From assembly GCA_013153795.1 (NCBI GenBank), contig JAADDV010000141.1, forward strand, positions 1-14,024: a DNA stretch of 14,024 bases, given 5' to 3'. The stretch is from Aquificota bacterium (GTDB lineage Bacteria; Aquificota; Aquificia; Aquificales; Hydrogenothermaceae). The first letter of the stretch is position 1, and each line of letters starts with the position of its first letter. Made by a program: the position numbers and the translations under genes. Below are positions 7,741 to 14,024 of the stretch, in pieces. The notes beneath the pieces were generated by a model. That model did not search any database. It was not told the DNA's origin and saw only the letters and a list, made by a program, of their open reading frames with translations.

Positions 7741-7765
7741 AAATTTTTTTAAAGGATTATTAAAT

Positions 7766-8404
7766 ATGATTAAAGTGCTAACAGTAGGACCTTTACAAGA
7801 AAATACCATATTTTATATTGATGAAGATACTGGAGAAACAGCTATTATAGACCCAGGAGCAGAAGGAGAAAGAATTGTTTATGCTCTTGGAAATTTAAAA
7901 CCTTCTGTTATTCTTACTACCCATGGACATCTTGACCATGTAGGGCAAGTAGGTTTTTTAAGAAAAGAATTTAATATTCCTTTTTATTTAAACAAAAGGG
8001 ATGAATTTTTAATAGATAATGATATTTTTCCCGGTTTTGCTGATATGATAGATGCTTATCCTTGTCCAAGACCAGATAAAGATTTAAAAGAAGGAGATGT
8101 TATAAAGATTGGAAATTCCACTTTGTCAGTTATAGAAACCCCCGGTCATACTCCAGGAAGTGTATGTTTTTATGATGAAAAAAATAAAATTTTAATTTCT
8201 GGAGATACTCTTTTTAGAGGAAGTGTTGGCAGGACAGACCTTCCTGGAGGAGATATGAATAAACTGATGAACTCTTTAAAAAAATTAATGGAACTTCCTG
8301 ATGAAACTGTTGTTTATAGTGGACATGGCCCTACGACAACTATAGGGGAGGAAAAAAGAACAAATCCTTATATAACAGGAGTTCATAAACTAAGATTATG
8401 GTAA
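7766..8404 (+). CDS. MBL-fold metallo-hydrolase, short glyoxalase-II-like (YcbL type)
   Basis: A cytoplasmic binuclear-metal hydrolase of the hydroxyacylglutathione hydrolase-like group. At 212 aa it lacks the C-terminal substrate domain of full GloB, so the true substrate is uncertain: thioester hydrolysis or a general hydrolase role are both possible. Metal ligands are visible as THGHLDH (52-58; H53, H55, D57, H58), H128 in ETPGHTPGS, D147 in SGDTLF and H187 in YSGHGP. The stretch RGSVGRTDLPGGD (151-163) is typical of this subfamily. The ATG start has AAAGG about 10 nt upstream. The gene overlaps nfo by 7 nt and follows the biotin carboxylase gene by 25 nt, so it is probably part of the same transcript. 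Confidence 0.9.
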   Translation: MIKVLTVGPLQENTIFYIDEDTGETAIIDPGAEGERIVYALGNLKPSVILTTHGHLDHVGQVGFLRKEFNIPFYLNKRDEFLIDNDIFPGFADMIDAYPCPRPDKDLKEGDVIKIGNSTLSVIETPGHTPGSVCFYDEKNKILISGDTLFRGSVGRTDLPGGDMNKLMNSLKKLMELPDETVVYSGHGPTTTIGEEKRTNPYITGVHKLRLW

Positions 8405-9252
8405 GAATAGGCACCCATGTATCTTCGTCTAAATCCTTAGACCTTGTATTTGATAGAGGAAAAGAAGTAAAAGCTGATACAATTCAATTTTTTCTTTCCT
8501 CTCCTAGGTCATGGAAATGGAAAGAAAGAACAGATGAAGAAAAATTTCTTTTTAAAGAAAAAAGAAATAAAACAGGAATATCCCCTGTAGTAGTTCATTC
8601 ATCTTATTTATTTAACCTTGCTTCTAATGATAAAAATTTAAGAGAAAAGTCTATTGAAGGTGTTATTAATGAGTTAAAACTTTGTGAAGAATTAGAAATA
8701 AATTTTTATGTAATTCACCCAGGAAAAGCCAAAGGACAACCACAGGATATTGCTCTAAAAAATATTATCCAAAGTTTAAAATACATTTTTTCCGAAGTTG
8801 AACTTAAAAATACTATCTTTTTACTTGAAACCTTAGCTGGACAAAAAGGAGAAATTGGTAAAACAACAGAAGAAATAGCAAAGCTTATTGAACCTTTTTA
8901 TGAAAATAATATAGGAATTTGTATTGATACATGTCATATATATTCTGCAGGTTATAAAATTAATGAAGAAGAAGGCTTTTTTTCTTATAAAGAAGAACTA
9001 AAAAAATATATAGGTCTTGAAAAAGTTTTTTTGATTCATTGTAATGATTCCAAGACACCTTTCAACTCCCGTAAAGATAGACACGAGCATATAGGAGAAG
9101 GCTCTATTGGTTATAAAGGTTTTGAGCTTTTTTTAAATGATTCTTTTTTTTCTAAACTTCCTTTTATCTTAGAAACTCCAAAAGTTGGCAACTGGGACTT
9201 AATAAATATGAAAAGGCTTCGAAATCTAATAAAAGCGCCCGTAGCTCAGTAG
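8398..9252 (+). CDS. nfo: Endonuclease IV (deoxyribonuclease IV), stop codon inside a tRNA gene
   Basis: AP endonuclease of base-excision repair that cuts 5' of abasic sites using a three-zinc centre in a TIM barrel. All nine metal ligands can be placed: H67, H107, E144, D177, H180, H214, D227, H229 and E259. They lie within two residues of the E. coli Nfo positions. Start MVRIGTHVS is canonical; its ATG overlaps the end of the metallo-hydrolase gene by 7 nt, with AGGAG 15 nt upstream, so coupling is likely. Homologous sequence probably ends at about residue 279. The last residues A-P-V-A-Q and the TAG are read from the first 18 nt of the tRNA-Arg gene. The C-terminal tail is thus probably an accidental extension. 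At 284 aa the length is normal. Confidence 0.95.
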   Translation: MVRIGTHVSSSKSLDLVFDRGKEVKADTIQFFLSSPRSWKWKERTDEEKFLFKEKRNKTGISPVVVHSSYLFNLASNDKNLREKSIEGVINELKLCEELEINFYVIHPGKAKGQPQDIALKNIIQSLKYIFSEVELKNTIFLLETLAGQKGEIGKTTEEIAKLIEPFYENNIGICIDTCHIYSAGYKINEEEGFFSYKEELKKYIGLEKVFLIHCNDSKTPFNSRKDRHEHIGEGSIGYKGFELFLNDSFFSKLPFILETPKVGNWDLINMKRLRNLIKAPVAQ

Positions 9253-9308
9253 GATAGAGCACCGATTTCCGGGATCGGAGGTCGCTGGTTCAAATCCAGC
9301 CGGGCGCA
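9235..9308 (+). tRNA. tRNA-Arg(CCG)
   Basis: A 74-nt cloverleaf folds fully. The acceptor stem GCGCCCG (9235-9241) pairs with CGGGCGC (9301-9307), followed by discriminator A9308. The D stem is GCTC/GAGC (9244-9247, 9257-9260). The anticodon stem is CCGAT/ATCGG (9262-9266, 9274-9278) around loop TTCCGGG, giving anticodon CCG at 9269-9271. The T stem is GCTGG/CCAGC (9284-9288, 9296-9300) with loop TTCAAAT. It reads the codon CGG. The 3' CCA is not encoded (TTT follows) and must be added after transcription. No promoter of its own is evident: the 5' end lies inside nfo, so it is probably released from the upstream transcript by RNase P. Confidence 0.96.
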
Positions 9309-9323
9309 TTTGATATATATCTA

Positions 9324-9351
9324 TTGTAAGTTTACATAATGTTGCTATAAT
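9324..9351 (+). promoter_or_regulatory. Extended -10 sigma-70 promoter for the polyprenyl synthase-panD-mltD-ispG operon
   Basis: A -35 TTGTAA (9324-9329), 16-nt spacer and perfect -10 TATAAT (9346-9351) are seen. The -10 is preceded by TGC (9343-9345), giving the extended motif TGnTATAAT. Transcription would start near 9358, leaving a leader of about 30 nt. It starts 15 nt after the tRNA end and is the best-looking promoter in the window. Confidence 0.75.
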
Positions 9352-9386
9352 TGAGATTTCAATAAAGGGCTTTTAGAGGTTTAATA

Positions 9387-10343
9387 ATGCTTGAAAAAGT
9401 AGTTATGGATAAATTAGAGGAAGAGTTATCTAAATATCTTGATAGCTATGTTGAATGGATACTAAAGGTTGGAAATTATATTCTTTCAAGTGGTGGAAAA
9501 AGACTTAGACCTATTCTCGTTTTAACTTTTTCAAAGCTTTTAAAAGGAGAAAATGAAGATAGAGATTATCCTTTAGCTGTTGCAATGGAATATCTTCATA
9601 CAGCATCTCTTTTGCATGATGATGTTGTAGATGGTGCTGAAACAAGAAGAGGAAAAATTGCAGCTAATAGAGTTTTTGGAAATGATACAACAGTCCTTAC
9701 TGGTGATTATATGTATGCTAATGCTTTATATCTATTTTCTACATATGGTGATATAGATATGATAAGAAATGTTTCTGATGCTGTAAAAAAAATGTCTGAA
9801 GGACAACTTCTTGAGTTAAAAAAAATTGGCGATATAGATATGACCTTTGAAGAGTATTTTCAGATATTAGAAGGAAAAACAGCTGTTTTATTTGGTAGTT
9901 GTTGTTATGTTGGAGCTTCTTTAGGAGGTGCTTCTCAAGAGCAAAAAGAAAGTGCATATAAATATGGTTTAAATATAGGCCTTGCTTTTCAACTTATAGA
10001 CGATTTACTCGATTATACAGCTAACGAAGAAAAATTAGGTAAACCTGTATGTAATGATTTAAGAGAAGGAAAGATAACATATCCTCTTTTATCTATCTTA
10101 AAGCAACTAGAAAAAAAAGAAGTAGATTTTATAAAAACAGTATTAAGAGATATTAATCCTGATAAAGAGCATATAGAAAAAATCAAAAATATGGTAAAAG
10201 AAAAAGGAGGTTTTGAGAAAACCTTCATAAAAGCTAAAGAATTAGTTAATAAAGCTATTAATGAACTTGATAATTTTCCAAGGAATGAATATCTTAATCA
10301 GCTAGAAAACCTTGCAAAATATATTGTAGAGAGGGATTTTTAG
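9387..10343 (+). CDS. ispB: Long-chain trans-polyprenyl diphosphate synthase (IspB-like)
   Basis: Condenses IPP units onto an allylic diphosphate to make the isoprenoid tail of quinones. It is 318 aa. Signatures in order: SGGKRLRP (35-42), first Asp-rich motif LLHDDVVD (75-82) followed by RRGK, GKT (163-165), and second Asp-rich motif LIDDLLD (203-209). The residue five before the first Asp is Ala (A73), as in E. coli IspB. Family rules tie a small residue there to long products (C35-C40) rather than farnesyl or geranylgeranyl. Aquificales are known for C35 naphthoquinones, so a heptaprenyl product is plausible. Start ATG with AGAGG 7 nt upstream. It is first in an operon with panD (1-nt gap), mltD and ispG; the last supplies its building blocks through the MEP pathway. 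Exact chain length cannot be read from sequence. Confidence 0.92.
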   Translation: MLEKVVMDKLEEELSKYLDSYVEWILKVGNYILSSGGKRLRPILVLTFSKLLKGENEDRDYPLAVAMEYLHTASLLHDDVVDGAETRRGKIAANRVFGNDTTVLTGDYMYANALYLFSTYGDIDMIRNVSDAVKKMSEGQLLELKKIGDIDMTFEEYFQILEGKTAVLFGSCCYVGASLGGASQEQKESAYKYGLNIGLAFQLIDDLLDYTANEEKLGKPVCNDLREGKITYPLLSILKQLEKKEVDFIKTVLRDINPDKEHIEKIKNMVKEKGGFEKTFIKAKELVNKAINELDNFPRNEYLNQLENLAKYIVERDF

Positions 10344-10344
10344 A

Positions 10345-10767
10345 ATGAAAAGAACAATTTTAAAGTCTAAAATTCATAGAATAACAATAACTGGCGCTGA
10401 CCTTCATTATGAAGGGTCTTTAACATTAGATGAGGCTATTATGGAAGCTGCTAATCTTGTGCCCTTTGAAAAGATAGAAGTTTATAATGTTAATAATGGA
10501 CATAGGTTTTCAACATATGTTATCCCTGGAGCTAGATACAGTGGAGAGTGTATTTTAAATGGAGCTGCTGCTAGATTAGGGCACGCTGGAGACCTTTTAA
10601 TAATTGTTTCTTGGGCTGAAATAGAAGAAGAAGAGCTAGAAAACTTTAAAGTAAATCTTGTTTTAATGGATGAGAAAAACAATATAAAAGACCATAAACT
10701 AACTGGAGTTTTTGACGAATATGTTAAAAGTATATCTCAAAATAATAAAAATTTGATAAAGGATTAG
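10345..10767 (+). CDS. panD: Aspartate 1-decarboxylase proenzyme
   Basis: Pyruvoyl-dependent enzyme that makes beta-alanine from L-aspartate for pantothenate and coenzyme A. At 140 aa it is slightly longer than E. coli PanD (126 aa). The self-cleavage site Gly24-Ser25 lies in [12 protein letters not shown] and is at the same number as in E. coli; Ser25 becomes the pyruvoyl group. R54, T57 and Y58 in [12 protein letters not shown], and NGAAARL (72-78), match the active-site set. The extra length is a C-terminal charged tail. ATG at 10345 follows the polyprenyl synthase stop by one nucleotide, with GAGGG upstream. The mltD gene follows 4 nt later. The function has no evident link to its isoprenoid and cell-wall neighbours. 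Confidence 0.96.
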   Translation: MKRTILKSKIHRITITGADLHYEGSLTLDEAIMEAANLVPFEKIEVYNVNNGHRFSTYVIPGARYSGECILNGAAARLGHAGDLLIIVSWAEIEEEELENFKVNLVLMDEKNNIKDHKLTGVFDEYVKSISQNNKNLIKD

Positions 10768-10771
10768 TGTC

Positions 10772-11944
10772 ATGAAAAAGAGAGGCTGGTTAATAAGCTT
10801 TATATTCCTTATTCCAGCCTTTCTATTTTCTTGCTCTTCAAAATCTCATTACTCAAGCATTGATTATAAAGCTTTACCTCCAAAAGTAAAGATAAAAAAA
10901 TCTGATGATTACGAAGAAGTAGTTGTTTATAGAAGCTCTAAATACAGACAGTATCAGCCTTTAAATAAAGAAGAGTATATCTATATTAAAAGAAAATCTA
11001 AAAAATTAGGAATGAGAATAAATGAAGATACAGATATAAGAAGATTTTTATATTTTTACGCTGTAAGAAATAAATCCTATGTAAAAAAAGTTTTAGAAAG
11101 AGCTAATCTTTACATCCCTATGATTAAATCTGTTTTTAAAAAACAAGGATTACCAGAGGATTTAGCCTATTTGCCTTTTATCGAAAGTGGTTTTGACCCT
11201 TACGCTACATCTATTTCAGGAGCAGCAGGTTTATGGCAGTTTGTAAAGGGAACAGGAAAAAGATTTGGTTTAGAGATAAATGAATATGTAGATGAAAGAA
11301 GAGACCCTTATAAATCTACTATTGCAGCAGCAAGATATTTAAAATATTTATATAAAATGTTTGGACGATGGGATTTAGCTATTGCAGCTTATAATTGTGG
11401 AGAAGGATGTGTTTTAGATAGAATATCTAAAAAAACAGATGACTTTTGGGATATAAAAGATAAACTTCCTCAACAAACACGAGAGTATGTCCCTAGATTT
11501 ATTGCAGCTTTACTTATAGTAAAAAATCCACAAAGATATGGTATTTATGTAAAACCTAAAAATATTAAATTAAAAAAGAAGGTAGCTAGAGTAGATACAT
11601 CATTAAAAAAACTAAGTTATATTTATGATATAGATTATCACTTATTAAAACTATATAATGCTCATTTTCAAAAAGAAATTGTTATTAGAGGATATAATAT
11701 CTATATTCCAACAGAAGGAAGCTTAGGCTTTACTCCTCAGATTAGAAAGGTAAGCTATAAAAGAAAAGTTTATATAAATCATGTAGTTAAAAAAGGGGAG
11801 ACTTTATATAGAATAGCGAAAAAATATAATATTTCCATTGAAGAAATAAAAAAGCTAAATAATATTGTAGGAAATAATATAAAAGTAGGACAGGTTTTAA
11901 AGATACCAAAAGAAAAATATGCTTACAGGTATGAAATTGAATAA
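10772..11944 (+). CDS. mltD: MltD-type membrane-bound lytic murein transglycosylase lipoprotein with LysM
   Basis: Cleaves peptidoglycan glycan strands with formation of 1,6-anhydro-muramyl ends; probably anchored to the outer membrane. A signal peptide (1-20) ends in a lipobox-like LFSC with lipidated C21. The SLT domain runs about 115-250: GLPEDLAYLPFIESGFDP with catalytic Glu138, ISGAAGLWQF (148-157), GRRDPY-like DERRDPYKST, and AAYNCGEG (205-212). A degenerate LysM-like segment, common in MltD, lies at about 275-313. One clear LysM follows at about 336-379 (HVVKKGETLYRIAKKYN to GQVLKIP). Two cysteines, C209 and C213, flank the active-site motif and could form a disulfide. ATG with AAAGGA 8 nt upstream. 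The 3' end overlaps ispG by 14 or 26 nt depending on the ispG start. Confidence 0.93.
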   Translation: MKKRGWLISFIFLIPAFLFSCSSKSHYSSIDYKALPPKVKIKKSDDYEEVVVYRSSKYRQYQPLNKEEYIYIKRKSKKLGMRINEDTDIRRFLYFYAVRNKSYVKKVLERANLYIPMIKSVFKKQGLPEDLAYLPFIESGFDPYATSISGAAGLWQFVKGTGKRFGLEINEYVDERRDPYKSTIAAARYLKYLYKMFGRWDLAIAAYNCGEGCVLDRISKKTDDFWDIKDKLPQQTREYVPRFIAALLIVKNPQRYGIYVKPKNIKLKKKVARVDTSLKKLSYIYDIDYHLLKLYNAHFQKEIVIRGYNIYIPTEGSLGFTPQIRKVSYKRKVYINHVVKKGETLYRIAKKYNISIEEIKKLNNIVGNNIKVGQVLKIPKEKYAYRYEIE

Positions 11945-12998
11945 CCAAATAAAAAGGAGAAAAACAAGACCTGTCTTTGTTGGAAATGTTCAAATTGGGG
12001 GAGACGCTCCTATTGTTGTTCAATCTATGACGGATACCAAAACCCATGATATAGAAACGACACTAAATCAGATAAATAAACTTGCTCAAGCAGGATGTGA
12101 AATTATTAGAGTTGCAGCTCCTACAGAAAAAGATGCCCAAGCTTTAAAAGAAATAGTAAAAAATTCCCCAATTCCTGTTATTGCTGATATTCACTTTTCA
12201 CCAAGAATTGCATTTCTTGCTTTAGAAAGTGGTATTCATGGAATTAGATTAAATCCTGGAAATATAAATGATGAAGGAAAAATAAAAGAAATTCTCCAAG
12301 AGTGTAAAAGAAAAAATATAGCAGTTAGACTAGGAGTTAACTCAGGCTCTTTAGAGGAAAAACTTTTAGAAAAATACGGATTTCCTTCAGGGGAAGCTTT
12401 AGCAGAAAGTGCATTAAACTGGTCTGAATTTTTTGAGAAAGTAGGATTTACAAACTTTAAAGTCTCAATAAAAGGCTCAGATGTTTTGCAAAACATCCAG
12501 GCAAATAAAATTTTTGCTGAAAAAACAGATATTCCTCTTCATATAGGAATAACAGAAGCTGGTCCTGCAGGAAGAGGCTCTGTAAAATCTGCTGTAGGGC
12601 TAGGAATTCTTCTTTATATGGGAATAGGAGATACTATAAGAGTATCTTTAACAGCAGACCCTGTAGAAGAAGTAGAGGTAGCATACCAGATTCTTCAGTC
12701 TTTAGGACTTAGAAGAAAAGGTGTTGAAATAATATCGTGTCCAACATGTGGAAGAATAGAAGTAAATCTTCCTGAAATTGTAAGTAAAGTAGAAGAGAAA
12801 TTAAAAAATGTTGATAAACCTCTTAAAGTTGCAATAATGGGATGTGTTGTAAATGCTATTGGTGAAGCAAAAGAAGCAGATATAGGCCTTGCTTGTGGAA
12901 ATAAATCAGCTATTCTTTTTAAAAATGGACAACCTTTAAAAAGAGTTTCTGAAGAAGAAATGGTTGATGAGCTTTTAAAAGAAATAGAGGGAATGTAA
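11919..12998 (+). CDS. ispG: 4-hydroxy-3-methylbut-2-enyl diphosphate synthase IspG (GcpE)
   Basis: 4Fe-4S enzyme of the MEP pathway that reductively converts MEcPP to HMBPP. It is 359 aa with this start. Visible: VGNVQIGGDAPIVVQSMTDT (21-40), VIADIHFSPRIA (87-98), RLNPGNI (110-116), LHIGITEAG (207-215), and the cluster-binding cysteines C274 and C277 (ISCPTCGR) and C309 (IMGCVVNAIGEA), with Glu316. The usual NGPGE motif reads NAIGE here. The start is uncertain: ATG 11919 and ATG 11931 are in frame, both inside the end of mltD and neither with a strong Shine-Dalgarno. MKLNNQIKRRKTRPVFVG from 11931 looks closer to family N-termini. Overlap with mltD implies coupled translation. It is the last gene of the operon and supplies precursors for the first one. 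Confidence 0.95.
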   Translation: MLTGMKLNNQIKRRKTRPVFVGNVQIGGDAPIVVQSMTDTKTHDIETTLNQINKLAQAGCEIIRVAAPTEKDAQALKEIVKNSPIPVIADIHFSPRIAFLALESGIHGIRLNPGNINDEGKIKEILQECKRKNIAVRLGVNSGSLEEKLLEKYGFPSGEALAESALNWSEFFEKVGFTNFKVSIKGSDVLQNIQANKIFAEKTDIPLHIGITEAGPAGRGSVKSAVGLGILLYMGIGDTIRVSLTADPVEEVEVAYQILQSLGLRRKGVEIISCPTCGRIEVNLPEIVSKVEEKLKNVDKPLKVAIMGCVVNAIGEAKEADIGLACGNKSAILFKNGQPLKRVSEEEMVDELLKEIEGM

Positions 12999-13089
12999 CC
13001 CCCTTCCCCATAATCCCTGGCTTCTTCCATTTTATTAATAAAATTAACACCAAATTAAGATATATGCAATATTTAATAAGGAGGTATTT
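12999..13089. other. Intergenic gap with C-rich stretch and AT palindrome
   Basis: The 91-bp gap begins with a C-rich, G-poor run (about 12997-13028, e.g. acccccttcccc), striking in this AT-rich DNA and reminiscent of a Rho utilisation site. No hairpin-plus-T-tract terminator is seen after ispG. A 16-bp perfect AT-only palindrome (13029-13044) follows. A weak promoter candidate for the next gene has TTAACA at 13044-13049 and AATATT at 13068-13073, spacer 18. Confidence 0.4.
13078..13084 (+). promoter_or_regulatory. Strong ribosome binding site deciding the GTG start of the 104-aa gene
   Basis: AAGGAGG lies 5 nt before GTG at 13090-13092. It is the best plus-strand Shine-Dalgarno in the window and the main evidence that this small frame is translated. 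Confidence 0.8.
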
Positions 13090-13404
13090 GTGGAAGAATT
13101 AAAGCTTAATGTTAAAGGAGTTGCTGTTGATGTTTTAACAGAAGAATGGATGGAAGAAGATGTTTTAAATAAATCTCCTATTATTTTAGAAAAAATAACC
13201 AAAAGAAAAGGTGGGTTTACCTTGCATATGCAAGCTCCAACTGAAAAAATAGAATGGTATTTTTCAAAAGGCCTTACAGAGATTTCTATAAAAAATGATA
13301 AAAAAGGAAAATATTTGCATATTGAGCATGAAGATGGACTTTATTGGGTAGACTTACCTCCTCATCCTCAAATATTAGATTTTTTAAAGGAATTTATGGA
13401 ATGA
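13090..13404 (+). CDS. Conserved-looking hypothetical protein, 104 aa, function unknown
   Basis: I do not recognise this family. The protein is soluble-looking: it has no signal peptide, membrane segment or cysteine. It is acidic at the start (TEEWMEEDV, 17-25) and has an alternating hydrophobic pattern suggesting beta-strands (GGFTLHMQAP, 41-50; KIEWYFSKGLTEISIKND, 53-70; KYLHIEHEDGLYWVDLPPH, 74-92). A short helix may close it (QILDFLKEFME, 94-104). Aromatic residues are frequent in the middle. The GTG start has a near-perfect Shine-Dalgarno, and codon use (AAA, GAA, AGA, ATA) matches its neighbours, so I consider it real. It is preceded by a 91-bp gap after ispG and ends 7 bp from a convergent histidine kinase gene, so it is probably a single-gene unit or a weak read-through of the ispG operon. 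Confidence 0.75.
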   Translation: MEELKLNVKGVAVDVLTEEWMEEDVLNKSPIILEKITKRKGGFTLHMQAPTEKIEWYFSKGLTEISIKNDKKGKYLHIEHEDGLYWVDLPPHPQILDFLKEFME

Positions 13405-13411
13405 TTATCAG

Positions 13412-14024
13412 TTACCATTTAAGAATAAAAATATTATATTTTTCATCAGTATCTACTTTAATCTTTATTTTGTAATGGTCTGCTATCTCTTTTACTATAG
13501 ACAATCCTAACCCTGAACCTTCAGTTGTTCTTGATTTTTCTTCTCTATAAAATCTTTCAAATATCTTTTTTATATTTTCTTTTTTTATTAATTTTCCTGT
13601 ATTTCTTATCTCAATCTGTCTTGGTTTTATCCAAATCCATATTTCTCCATTCTGATAGTTATACTTGATAGCATTTTCTATAAGATTTGATATAAGCATT
13701 TCCATATCTCTTTCAGAAGCAAATATTTCAGCTGGACCATCTTCCCTTATATAAACCTGGATATTTTTCTCTATTATTTTAGGAGCAAAAAGATTGAGCT
13801 GGTCTTTTATAATCTTGTTAAGAACAATTTTTTCTTTTTTTCTTTCTCCTATCTGAGAAAAAAATAATAAATCTGAAACTAATTTTTTCATATATTCAAC
13901 AGTTTTTTTTATGTTTTCTATATTTTTTTCTATGTTTTGATATTTTTTTTGCTCTATCAAATATAAATTTGAGGACATAACTGTTAAAGGGGTTCTAAGG
14001 TCATGAGAAACATTTGCTTCTGAA
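13412..14024 (-). CDS. Sensor histidine kinase, C-terminal HisKA and HATPase part; N-terminus beyond the right edge
   Basis: Two-component kinase that autophosphorylates on His and passes the phosphate to a response regulator. The reading frame stays open to the window end, adding 15 codons upstream of the internal Met at 13978. These hold the H-box SHDLRTPLT with the phospho-accepting His codon at 14005-14003. A long charged helix follows (dimerisation hairpin), then N-box NLIENAIKYN, a G1-like IRNTGKLI in which the usual DxGxG is NTGKL, an F-box region IFERFYRE, and G2-box EGSGLGLSIVKEI. The protein ends about residue 203 of this part. The sensor domain and any partner regulator lie outside the window, so the signal is unknown. 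It converges on the 104-aa gene with a 7-bp gap and no clear terminator. Confidence 0.92.
   Translation of the reverse strand, partial: SEANVSHDLRTPLTVMSSNLYLIEQKKYQNIEKNIENIKKTVEYMKKLVSDLLFFSQIGERKKEKIVLNKIIKDQLNLFAPKIIEKNIQVYIREDGPAEIFASERDMEMLISNLIENAIKYNYQNGEIWIWIKPRQIEIRNTGKLIKKENIKKIFERFYREEKSRTTEGSGLGLSIVKEIADHYKIKIKVDTDEKYNIFILKW

Noticed and set aside
7738..7752. Possible terminator (A-run then T-run) after the biotin carboxylase stop
   Set aside because: The AAAAATTTTTTT tract has no G/C stem, and the next gene follows in 25 nt with its own Shine-Dalgarno, so read-through is more likely.
9235..9308. tRNA gene as an attachment site for an integrated element
   Set aside because: No integrase gene, no partial repeat of the tRNA 3' end elsewhere in the window, and ordinary core genes on both sides.
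11787..12047. Minus-strand 86-codon frame across the mltD/ispG junction
   Set aside because: It overlaps two well-supported genes on the opposite strand and has no start signal or recognisable content.
12695..13030. 111-codon minus-strand open frame opposite the end of ispG
   Set aside because: It lies almost entirely antisense to the conserved cysteine region of IspG and shows no family features or ribosome binding site.

Overview
The window comes from a low-G+C (about one third by eye) bacterial chromosome whose proteins are rich in Lys, Glu and Ile and whose arginines are mostly AGA-coded. Gene content is Gram-negative (a lipoprotein MltD-type lytic transglycosylase and type IV pilus motors), with the MEP isoprenoid route and a long-chain polyprenyl synthase. 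Together these suggest a thermophilic member of the Aquificales, most likely Hydrogenothermaceae such as Sulfurihydrogenibium. That placement is inference from composition and protein style; no rRNA or other decisive marker is present. All genes look like conserved core genes, and I see no mobile element, CRISPR array or phage gene.

Layout. At 1-1166 (+) is the 3' part of a glutamate/aspartate-type SLC1 symporter whose start lies left of the window. It converges on, and shares a 4-bp CTAG with, the end of a minus-strand operon transcribed from about 6326 down to 1163: pilB (extension ATPase), pilT (retraction ATPase), pilC (inner-membrane platform) and mnmA (tRNA 2-thiouridylase). Across a 111-bp divergent promoter region, a plus-strand run starts at 6385: biotin carboxylase (TTG start), a glyoxalase-II-like metallo-hydrolase, endonuclease IV (nfo) and a tRNA-Arg(CCG). 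The last five codons and stop codon of nfo lie inside the tRNA gene.

A strong extended -10 promoter (9324-9351) then begins a second plus-strand operon: long-chain polyprenyl diphosphate synthase, panD, a lytic transglycosylase lipoprotein with LysM, and ispG. These genes are 1 to 4 nt apart or overlapping. ispG feeds IPP/DMAPP synthesis and the polyprenyl synthase consumes those units, so the two isoprenoid genes flank the coenzyme A precursor gene and a cell-wall enzyme. A 91-bp gap with a C-rich stretch and an AT palindrome separates ispG from a 104-aa cytoplasmic protein of unknown function (GTG start). That gene converges, 7 bp apart, on the 3' part of a sensor histidine kinase (minus strand) that runs off the right edge and includes its H-box.

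No gene-free stretch exceeds about 111 bp. Four genes use non-ATG starts (pilC TTG, mnmA GTG, biotin carboxylase TTG, the 104-aa gene GTG), most with clear Shine-Dalgarno sequences. I found no convincing new defence or mobile system. The most unusual items are the nfo/tRNA overlap, an 18-bp perfect palindrome in the last codons of mnmA beside the convergent stop overlap, and the uncharacterised 104-aa gene.
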